Below the pieces are notes generated by a model, which made no database searches, had not been told where the DNA came from, and saw only the letters and a list, made by a program, of their open reading frames with translations. Of a DNA stretch of 6,227 nucleotides, positions 1-4,982 are shown piece after piece. The stretch is taken from assembly GCA_016195115.1 (NCBI GenBank), contig JACQAI010000240.1, forward strand, positions 1 through 6,227. The letters are read 5' to 3'. A program made the translations under genes and the position numbers. The number at the start of each line of letters is the position of its first letter. Within the stretch, counting starts at the first letter, position 1. The stretch comes from Pseudomonadota bacterium. Lineage in GTDB: Bacteria > Pseudomonadota > Alphaproteobacteria > Elsterales > Elsteraceae.

Positions 1-1009
1 AGTTATAGGCGCGCGCCAGGCGGGTGACGGAGTCCAGGAGGATGACCACGTCGCGCTTGTGCTCGACCAGGCGCTTGGCCTTTTCCAGGACCATTTCCGC
101 GACCTGCACGTGGCGCTGCGGGGCCTCGTCGAAGGTGGAGCTGATGACTTCGCCCTTCACGGTGCGCTGCATGTCGGTGACTTCTTCCGGGCGCTCGTCG
201 ATGAGGAGAACGATGAGCGCGACATCCGGGTGATTGGTGGCGACGGCATTGGCCATGGCTTGCAGCATCATGGTCTTGCCGGTGCGCGGCGGCGACACGA
301 TCAAGGCGCGCTGGCCCTTGCCGAGCGGCGCGATCAGGTCGATCACGCGGGTCGTCAGATCCTTGCGCGCCTCGGCGAGCGCTTTCGAGGAGGTATCGCG
401 CTTGCCGCCGGCCTTGCTCAAGCTGAGAGAGCCGCTGCGCCGCGGGGCGGGTGCTTCCTCGCCGTTGCCGTTGGCGGCTTCCTTCACGGTCTCGCGCACC
501 GCGGCGGCTGCGACCGCGGTCTTGCGCGCGTCGGTAAAACCGAGATCTTTTTCGTCTGCCTCGAGCTCGAGGTGGAGGCGCTGCTCGGGATAAAGCGGCG
601 TCAGGTTGTCGAAGTTGATGCGGTGCCGCACCTTCTCGGGCACATCGAAGTTGATCGTGTTGACCTTGAGCATGGCGAAGTAGCGCTCGCCATCTTTGGG
701 CGAGCGGATCTGACCCTCGACGGTGTCGCCGGTGCGCAGGCCGAAGCGCCGCACCTGGCTGGGAGAGACGTAGATGTCGTCGGGCCCGGGCAGGTAATTG
801 GCCTCGGGCGAGCGCAGGAAGCCGAAGCCGTCCTGGAGGATTTCGAGCACACCGTCGCCGAAGATCGGCACTTCGTTGTCGGCGAGTTGCTTGAGGATCG
901 CGAACATCATGTCCTGCTTACGCAGGACGCTGGCGTTTTCGATCTGCAGCTCCTCGGCGAACGCCAGGAGGTCAGCGGGCGACTTGCGCTTCAGTTTTTC
1001 GAGATGCAT
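1..1009 (-). CDS. rho: Transcription termination factor Rho (3' end missing)
   Basis: Rho is the hexameric RNA-dependent ATPase helicase that ends transcription at C-rich unstructured RNA. The 336 visible residues start MHLEKLK, which aligns with the E. coli N-terminus (MNLTELK). The N-terminal domain and cold-shock-like RNA-binding fold follow (DGFGFLRS at residues 60-67, YVSPSQVRRF at 80-89). The ATPase domain has Walker A SPPRTGKT at 239-246 (K245) and Walker B VVILLDS with D326, each 61 residues further on than in E. coli. That shift is explained by an Ala-, Glu-, Lys- and Gly-rich insertion at about residues 150-215. The frame runs off the left edge just after LARAYN, so roughly the last 85-90 residues (Q and R loops, C-terminus) are outside the window. 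No clear Shine-Dalgarno sequence precedes the ATG. The gene lies downstream of hemJ on the same strand but has its own likely promoter. Family assignment is secure. Confidence 0.98.
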   Translation of the reverse strand, partial: MHLEKLKRKSPADLLAFAEELQIENASVLRKQDMMFAILKQLADNEVPIFGDGVLEILQDGFGFLRSPEANYLPGPDDIYVSPSQVRRFGLRTGDTVEGQIRSPKDGERYFAMLKVNTINFDVPEKVRHRINFDNLTPLYPEQRLHLELEADEKDLGFTDARKTAVAAAAVRETVKEAANGNGEEAPAPRRSGSLSLSKAGGKRDTSSKALAEARKDLTTRVIDLIAPLGKGQRALIVSPPRTGKTMMLQAMANAVATNHPDVALIVLLIDERPEEVTDMQRTVKGEVISSTFDEAPQRHVQVAEMVLEKAKRLVEHKRDVVILLDSVTRLARAYN

Positions 1010-1107
1010 GAGAGTACCACTGGGGGGTTGCCACAGGTTACAGGGGCGCTGGCGGGACTCGCCGGGAGCGATGCCGAGAGGGGCCGGCTCATCGAACCGG
1101 TGCGCGC

Positions 1108-1146
1108 CCTGGATGTGTGGGTCGGGGGGAAATCGGGCTAGGACTG
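1108..1146 (-). promoter_or_regulatory. C-rich, G-poor segment of the rho leader (rut-like)
   Basis: Read on the minus strand, these 39 bases of the predicted rho 5' leader contain 19 C and 6 G, including a run of six C followed by CCC and CC clusters. C-rich, G-poor RNA with little pairing is the classic character of a Rho-binding (rut) site, and rho is autoregulated by attenuation in its leader in E. coli. The base composition is observed; the regulatory role is inference. Confidence 0.3.
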
Positions 1147-1161
1147 AGCCCTTCGCCGCAA

Positions 1162-1190
1162 GCTGTAGCCAAAGGTGAAACGCCTGTCAA
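1162..1190 (-). promoter_or_regulatory. Probable sigma-70 promoter of rho
   Basis: On the minus strand a perfect -35 hexamer TTGACA (1185-1190) is followed after 17 bases by TACAGC (1162-1167), a 3/6 match to the -10 consensus. It lies just downstream of the hemJ stop and points at rho. Transcription would start near 1155 and give a leader of about 145 nt. The -35 match is seen directly; promoter activity is inferred. No convincing terminator separates hemJ from this site, so read-through from the hem operon into rho remains possible. Confidence 0.5.
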
Positions 1191-1217
1191 ACAGAGAAAT
1201 CTCACCACACCATTAAC

Positions 1218-1667
1218 TTAGACCGGTTTGACGATGACGAAGATCACGATTCCGATCATCAGCACGGTCGGGACTTCATTGGCGATGCGGTAGAACCGGG
1301 CCGACCGGCGGTTCTGGTCCGCGGCGAAGGCTTTGCGCCAGCCGGCCATCATGTGGTGCAGGACGGTCAGCCCTGCGACCAACACCAGTTTCACGTAGAT
1401 CCAGGCGGCCTGCCAGTCGACGACGCCCGGGGTCGCCAGCAGCAAGCCGCCGAGCAGAAACACCGCGATCATCGCTGGGTTCATAATGCCGCGCAGCAGC
1501 CGCCGCTCCATGATCTTGAAAGTCTCCGACTGCGCTGAGCCCGGGGCCGCTACGCTGTGATAGACGAACAACCGCGGCAAATAGAGCAACCCGGCCATCC
1601 AGGCGATCACCGCGATCACGTGCAGCGCCTTGACCCAGGGGTAGAGGGTCGCCAGCAGAGCGGTCAC
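1218..1667 (-). CDS. hemJ: Protoporphyrinogen IX oxidase HemJ (UPF0093 membrane protein)
   Basis: HemJ oxidises protoporphyrinogen IX to protoporphyrin IX in the inner membrane and is the usual enzyme of this step in alphaproteobacteria that lack HemG or HemY. The 149-residue protein has the family pattern: WVKALHVIAVIAWMAGLLYLPRLFVYH near the N-terminus (given here as one motif over residues 11-37, with H16, W23, R32 and H37), a second membrane helix at about 61-80, a third at 87-108 containing YVKL (K93), and a fourth at 131-147. The length is typical. The GTG start is preferred because it overlaps the hemH stop as GTGA and has GGGAGG 8 bases upstream. An in-frame ATG 54 bases further up lies inside hemH and would add an unrelated hydrophilic tail. 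The position directly after hemH supports coupled synthesis of enzymes for the last two heme steps. Confidence 0.93.
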   Translation of the reverse strand: MTALLATLYPWVKALHVIAVIAWMAGLLYLPRLFVYHSVAAPGSAQSETFKIMERRLLRGIMNPAMIAVFLLGGLLLATPGVVDWQAAWIYVKLVLVAGLTVLHHMMAGWRKAFAADQNRRSARFYRIANEVPTVLMIGIVIFVIVKPV

Positions 1668-2719
1668 GACGCCAGCCTCCCGGCCACCCCCGGCGTCCCG
1701 CAGACCATACCGATCGGGCACGGCGGGCCCACCGGGTCAGGACCCATCCCGGCGCGCGCTACGGCACGGCGCACCAGCGTGGCAAGCGAGGCAATGAAGG
1801 CAGGGTCCGTACCGACGGTGGCAACGCGCACGAAACGCGGCACGCCGGATTGCTCCGCCAGATGGCGATACTCGACGTCGATTTCAACCAGGGTCTCGGA
1901 GTGCTCGGACACGAACGCGATCGGGCAGATCACGACCGGTACGCGATCGGCGCCGGCGCGCCGGATCTCGGCGTCGGTCGACGGACCGATCCACTCGAGC
2001 GGTCCGACACGGCTTTGATAACAGACGACCCAGTCGACCCCGGGCATCCCCAAGGCCGCAACGGCAGCTGCCGCGGTGCGCTCGACCTGCCACTGATAGG
2101 GATCGCCGGCGGCGACGATGCGTTTGGGCAAGCCATGCGCGGACAGCAGCAGCCGCGGCGGCACGACACCGGCGGCTTCGGCTTCGCGCAGCGCCGGCTT
2201 GATGCGCGCCGCTAGCGCCTGCACGAAGCCCGCGGTCTCGGGATAGCAACACACCCCGTGGGTCGCCGCCGTGATCCCGGCGGCGCGCGCGGCGCGGTGC
2301 CATTCCTGCCATGACGAGGCCGTCGTCGTGGTCGAGAACTGCGGATAGAGCGGCAGCAGGACCACGCGGTCCGGCGCGAACGCTGCCACCGCGGCAGCCG
2401 TCTCGGCGGCACGTGGCCGCCAGTACCGCATCGCGATGAACACCCTCAGGGTGGCGAGGTCAACCAGCGCCTCGGTCAGCGCTGCGGCCTGGGCTTCCGT
2501 GTTCGGGAGCAGCGGCGAACCGCCGCCGAGCCGCGCGTAGATCTGGCGTGCCAACGGTGCACGGCGCCGCGCGATTATCTGCGCGAGCAGTGGCCGCAAC
2601 GGCCACGGCAGCCGGATGATCGCAGGATCGCTGAACAGGTTGGCGAGAAACGGTTGCACAGCGTCGACCGAGTCCGGCCCACCGAGATTGAACAGCACGA
2701 CCGCGACGCGCTCGGTCAT
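1664..2719 (-). CDS. hemH: Ferrochelatase (protoporphyrin ferro-lyase)
   Basis: HemH inserts ferrous iron into protoporphyrin IX to make protoheme. The 351-residue protein begins MTERVAVVLFNLGGPDS, the usual ferrochelatase start. It carries GGGSPL (65-70), LLPLYPQFSTTTT (121-133), the signature SAHGLPKR with the metal-site histidine H195, CYQSRVGPLEW (233-243), and PIAFVSEHSETLVEIDVEY (266-284) with H273 and E275 matching the human H341/E343 pair. The length is normal for the family. The C-terminal tail after about residue 322 is Gly/Pro-rich and contains C334 and C340; with C157 and C158 these could be iron-sulfur ligands, as found in some bacterial ferrochelatases. The ATG overlaps the hemE stop as ATGA and has no strong Shine-Dalgarno sequence, so translation is probably coupled to hemE. 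The gene ends by overlapping hemJ. Confidence 0.96.
   Translation of the reverse strand: MTERVAVVLFNLGGPDSVDAVQPFLANLFSDPAIIRLPWPLRPLLAQIIARRRAPLARQIYARLGGGSPLLPNTEAQAAALTEALVDLATLRVFIAMRYWRPRAAETAAAVAAFAPDRVVLLPLYPQFSTTTTASSWQEWHRAARAAGITAATHGVCCYPETAGFVQALAARIKPALREAEAAGVVPPRLLLSAHGLPKRIVAAGDPYQWQVERTAAAAVAALGMPGVDWVVCYQSRVGPLEWIGPSTDAEIRRAGADRVPVVICPIAFVSEHSETLVEIDVEYRHLAEQSGVPRFVRVATVGTDPAFIASLATLVRRAVARAGMGPDPVGPPCPIGMVCGTPGVAGRLAS
1676..1681 (-). promoter_or_regulatory. Ribosome binding site that fixes the hemJ GTG start
   Basis: GGGAGG on the minus strand lies 8 bases before the GTG at 1667, inside the 3' end of hemH. It is the clearest Shine-Dalgarno sequence in the hem operon and decides the hemJ start against the upstream in-frame ATG. 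Confidence 0.7.
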
Positions 2720-3756
2720 GACGGCGCGCCAACCAGGCGCACCAGCTCGGCGACGTGCTCGGGCGGCGTCTCGGGCACCACACCATGGCCGAGGTTGAAG
2801 ATGAACGGGCCGCCGCCCAGCCAGCTGCGGATCCGCCGCACCTCGCACGACATGGCGTCGCCGCCCGTCACCAGCACCTGCGGATCGAGATTGCCCTGCA
2901 GCGCGACATGCGGCTGCAACGTCTCGTGCGCCCAGTCCACTGGGACGGCTGTGTCGAGTCCGAGTGCCGCGGCGCCGATGTCGATGACACTCCCGTAGTT
3001 CACACCGGCGCCGCGCGGAAACAAGATCACGGGAATTTCCGGGTGGCGCTCATTCAGCGCCGCGATGATCAGAACGTTGGGCTCGACGACCCAGCGCTCG
3101 AACGCCGGCGACGCCAGCACACCAGCCCACGAGTCGAATAGCTGCACGGCCTCCACGCCGGCCTCGATCTGCAGGCAGAGATAATCGACCGTGGTCTCGA
3201 TCAGTTGCGCGATCAGCGCGGCAAAGCCCACCGGGTCGCCGTAGAGCCAGCGTTTCGTGCGGGCGAACTCTCGGCTCGAGCCGCCTTCCACCATGTAGGT
3301 CGCAACCGTCCAGGGCGAGCCCGCGAACCCGATCAGGGTGACGCCGTCGGGCAATTCCGCGCGCACCCGCTGCACGGTCTCGGCGATCGGTGCGACCCGG
3401 TCGCGGACTCCCACCGGCTGTAGGCGACCGAGCTCGACCGCGCTGGTGATCGGTTCAAGCACAGGGCCTTCGCCATCCCGGAAGCTGACCGCCTGGCCGA
3501 GGCCATACGGCACCATCAGAATGTCGGAAAACAGAATGGCACCGTCCATCGCGTAGCGCCGGATCGGCTGCAAGGTCACCTCGGCTGCCAGCGCCGGGGT
3601 GAGACACAGTTCGAGGAAGCCGCTGGTCTGTGCGCGCAAGGCACGATACTCCGGCAGATAGCGACCGGCTTGTCGCATCAGCCAGATCGGCGGCGGATCG
3701 ATGATCTCGCCGGCCAAGACGCGCAAGAGCTTTTTACCAGGCGGCAGGACGGTCAT
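2716..3756 (-). CDS. hemE: Uroporphyrinogen decarboxylase
   Basis: HemE removes four carboxyl groups from uroporphyrinogen III to give coproporphyrinogen III in the cytoplasm. The 346-residue protein has both family signatures: PIWLMRQAGRYLPEYR (23-38, with substrate-binding R28 and R32) and GFAGSPWTVATYMVEG (143-158, with Y154). It also has FSDIL with D78, FDSWAG with S209, and NLGHGV with H324, so all expected active-site residues are present. The start MTVLPPGKK gives the normal family length. The frame stays open upstream to an ATG at 3951, but that extension is unlike the family, crosses the repeat-bearing intergenic gap, and is not used here. The Shine-Dalgarno sequence is weak. hemE is the first gene of the hemE-hemH-hemJ operon and lies next to the candidate replication origin, as in Caulobacter and Rickettsia. 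Confidence 0.97.
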   Translation of the reverse strand: MTVLPPGKKLLRVLAGEIIDPPPIWLMRQAGRYLPEYRALRAQTSGFLELCLTPALAAEVTLQPIRRYAMDGAILFSDILMVPYGLGQAVSFRDGEGPVLEPITSAVELGRLQPVGVRDRVAPIAETVQRVRAELPDGVTLIGFAGSPWTVATYMVEGGSSREFARTKRWLYGDPVGFAALIAQLIETTVDYLCLQIEAGVEAVQLFDSWAGVLASPAFERWVVEPNVLIIAALNERHPEIPVILFPRGAGVNYGSVIDIGAAALGLDTAVPVDWAHETLQPHVALQGNLDPQVLVTGGDAMSCEVRRIRSWLGGGPFIFNLGHGVVPETPPEHVAELVRLVGAPS

Positions 3757-3783
3757 CGCATCTACTTCATCAAAGCTATTTGA

Positions 3784-3789
3784 ATCATA
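3784..3789 (-). promoter_or_regulatory. Possible -10 element for hemE
   Basis: TATGAT on the minus strand matches the -10 consensus at 5 of 6 bases and would give a leader of about 20 nt for hemE. No good -35 hexamer is found 16-18 bases upstream, where the TAG/AGG repeat lies. A GANTC site (3782-3786) overlaps the element, the kind of overlap seen at CcrM-sensitive promoters in alphaproteobacteria. This is a weak call. Confidence 0.22.
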
Positions 3790-3790
3790 A

Positions 3791-3811
3791 AGGTAGTAGA
3801 GGTAGTAGAGG
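3791..3811 (+). repeat. Tandem 9-base repeat AGGTAGTAG, 2.3 copies (DnaA-trio-like)
   Basis: Two perfect adjacent copies of AGGTAGTAG (3791-3799 and 3800-3808) are followed by a third AGG. With the preceding TAA the run makes eight triplets of the form TAA/TAG/AGG. It begins at the edge of the AT-rich patch and ends 9 bases before a TAATCCCCG sequence on the minus strand (3821-3829). The repeat itself is directly visible; its possible role as an element for DnaA oligomers on single strands is inference. Confidence 0.6.
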
Positions 3812-3900
3812 CCAAAGAGTCGGGGATTATTGCGTCGCGGCAGTTGTCCCCGGAGGAGCACCGAAGCCGCGCTCGGCCGGAGTCTGCTGGGATAACTCAT

Positions 3901-3913
3901 GGCGAAGATCGCC
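3901..3913. repeat. Small inverted repeat, GGCGA-AGA-TCGCC
   Basis: A 5-bp stem with a 3-base loop. It has no T-tract on either side and so does not look like an intrinsic terminator. Confidence 0.35.
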
Positions 3914-3923
3914 AAGCGCTTGG
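3912..3923. repeat. Perfect 12-bp palindrome CCAAGCGCTTGG
   Basis: This twofold-symmetric site has no central spacer and lies near the middle of the hemE/DUF299 gap. Such sites often bind dimeric regulators; no specific protein can be named. It directly adjoins the small hairpin at 3901-3913. Confidence 0.5.
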
Positions 3924-3993
3924 TATGGCAGCCGATTAGGGGTGAATGCAAAGGCTGAATCGGGCGGGACTATGGTCAGCCATGAAAGTTGCC

Positions 3994-4006
3994 CTCGCTT
4001 CGCGAG
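3994..4006. repeat. Small inverted repeat, CTCGC-TTC-GCGAG
   Basis: A 5-bp stem with a 3-base loop in the candidate origin, the same geometry as the inverted repeat at 3901-3913. No T-tract follows, so a terminator is unlikely. Confidence 0.35.
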
Positions 4007-4099
4007 ACCCGGGGAGAAGGTTGTTCGCAGGATGTGGAAGCGGGTTGTCCCGACCGGTGACTGGGGATGAAATTTCGGTGGCCTGGACCAAATCGTGGG

Positions 4100-4108
4100 T
4101 TATCCCCG
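4100..4108 (+). promoter_or_regulatory. Best DnaA-box-like site in the gap (TTATCCCCG)
   Basis: This matches the DnaA box TTATCCACA at 7 of 9 positions, the best match I found in the gap, and lies 25 bases before the DUF299 gene start. Similar TTRTCC sites occur elsewhere in the same gap. As a single site it would be weak evidence. Confidence 0.35.
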
Positions 4109-4133
4109 CAAGGCCTGCTGCTAGAGTCGGATT

Positions 4134-4982
4134 ATGACCGATACGACGGCGTCGGGCAGTTCGACCAAGCTGGTTCATATCCATCTCGTGTCGGATGCCA
4201 CCGGCGAGACGATCTACCGGGTTGCGCGGGCCTGCCTGGTGCAGTTCGAAGGCATCGAGGCGATCCAGCACGTATGGTCGCTGGTCCGTTCGCATACGCA
4301 CCTCGAAAAGGTGTTGGCCGGCATCGCCGATCATCCGGGCCCGGTAATGTTCACCTTGGTCGATGACAAACTGCGCGGCGCGTTGCAAGACGGCTGCCGT
4401 CGCTTGCAGGTCCCCTTGATCCCGGTGCTTGACCCGGTGATCGGTGCGCTGGGTAGTTACTTCGGCATGCCGGGCGGTCACCAGCCTGGCAAGCAGCACA
4501 TGCTCGACGCCGAGTATTTCGGTCGGATCGACGCCATGACCTTCGCGCTGATCCATGACGATGGCCAATCGTCGTGGAGCCTCGACGAGGCCGACGTCGT
4601 GCTGGTCGGCGTGTCGCGCACGTCGAAGACGCCGACGTGCATGTATCTCGCCAACCGCGGGGTCAAGGCGGCGAACGTGCCGATCGTGCCCAACCTGCCG
4701 CTGCCCGATGAACTCTTCAAGGTGACGCGCCCGCTGATCGTCGGCTTGACCAACGATCCCCAGCGCCTCGTGCAGCTCCGGCGCAACCGGCTCAACATGC
4801 TGGCCCAGGAAGGCGAGACCGATTACACCGACCTTGAGACCGTGCGCGACGAGGTCCTCAAGGCGCGTCGCCTGTTCGGCGAGCGCGGCTGGCCGGTGAT
4901 CGATGTGACGCGGCGCTCGATCGAGGAAACCGCCGCGGCGATCCTGCAGCTCTACACCCAGCGCCGGGGCGCCGAGGAATGA
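4134..4982 (+). CDS. Kinase-pyrophosphorylase, DUF299 family (PPDK / PEP synthase regulatory protein, ydiA/ppsR-like)
   Basis: Proteins of this family switch pyruvate phosphate dikinase or PEP synthase off by ADP-dependent threonine phosphorylation and on again by phosphate-dependent dephosphorylation that releases pyrophosphate. The 282-residue protein shows the family pattern: HIHLVSDATGETIYRVARA (15-33), the P-loop GVSRTSKTP (159-167, with K165), YLANRGVKAANVPIVP (171-186), and the LNDPQ-like GLTNDPQRL stretch (204-212). The length is typical. The ATG is preceded only by a weak purine stretch. The sequence does not tell whether the target is PPDK or PEP synthase; PPDK is the commoner partner in alphaproteobacteria. 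The gene corresponds to the one beside the Caulobacter and Rickettsia origins (RP001 in Rickettsia). It overlaps maf by ATGA. The symbol ppsR is avoided because in alphaproteobacteria it also names an unrelated photosynthesis repressor. Confidence 0.95.
   Translation: MTDTTASGSSTKLVHIHLVSDATGETIYRVARACLVQFEGIEAIQHVWSLVRSHTHLEKVLAGIADHPGPVMFTLVDDKLRGALQDGCRRLQVPLIPVLDPVIGALGSYFGMPGGHQPGKQHMLDAEYFGRIDAMTFALIHDDGQSSWSLDEADVVLVGVSRTSKTPTCMYLANRGVKAANVPIVPNLPLPDELFKVTRPLIVGLTNDPQRLVQLRRNRLNMLAQEGETDYTDLETVRDEVLKARRLFGERGWPVIDVTRRSIEETAAAILQLYTQRRGAEE

Larger units (their letters stand above)
3757..4133. other. Candidate chromosomal replication origin (oriC) between hemE and the DUF299 gene
   Basis: This 377-bp gap separates two divergent operons and holds no convincing gene. 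The hemE/DUF299 interval is the known origin site in Caulobacter crescentus and Rickettsia prowazekii. Supporting sequence: bases 3763-3790 are only 7/28 G+C in a GC-rich window; a TAG/AGG triplet run follows at 3788-3811; DnaA-box-like sequences occur at 3844-3852 (TTGTCCCCG, plus), 3887-3895 (TTATCCCAG, minus), 4033-4041 (GCTTCCACA, minus), 4045-4053 (TTGTCCCGA, plus) and 4100-4108 (TTATCCCCG, plus). Five GANTC sites start at 3782, 3817, 3880, 3957 and 4124. All flanking genes point away from the gap. Against it: none of the boxes is a perfect TTATCCACA and there is no TTAA (CtrA-type) motif. Promoters of both flanking operons must also lie here; I could not resolve the plus-strand one. Confidence 0.68.

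Noticed and set aside
991..1092. 33-codon leader ORF overlapping the rho start out of frame
   Set aside because: It has no Shine-Dalgarno sequence and an unremarkable composition; an open frame this short is expected by chance in GC-rich DNA.
59..1141. 360-codon open frame on the plus strand opposite rho
   Set aside because: It lies antisense to an unmistakable rho gene, has no recognisable domain, and long antisense frames are common in GC-rich coding DNA.
1178..1208. GGTGA...TCACC inverted repeat between hemJ and rho as a terminator
   Set aside because: The stem is only 5 bp with a loop of more than 20 bases and no T-tract, and it overlaps the better-supported rho promoter.
1668..1721. 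Earlier hemJ start (ATG at 1721)
   Set aside because: It lies within hemH, adds a hydrophilic non-family tail, and lacks the good GGGAGG site that precedes the GTG at 1667.
3757..3951. N-terminal extension of hemE to an ATG at 3951
   Set aside because: The 65 added residues are unlike the family, include a YYLYYLY stretch created by the DNA repeat, and would cover the origin-like gap; the start at 3756 gives the normal length.
3780..4070. 96-codon plus-strand frame inside the hemE/DUF299 gap
   Set aside because: No ribosome binding site, no recognisable motif, and its first codons are simply the TAG/AGG repeat read in another phase.
3757..4133. CtrA (TTAA-N7-TTAA) and exact IHF sites in the origin-like gap
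   Set aside because: No TTAA occurs in the gap; the sequence around 3770 resembles an IHF site but has wrong spacing and a mismatch.
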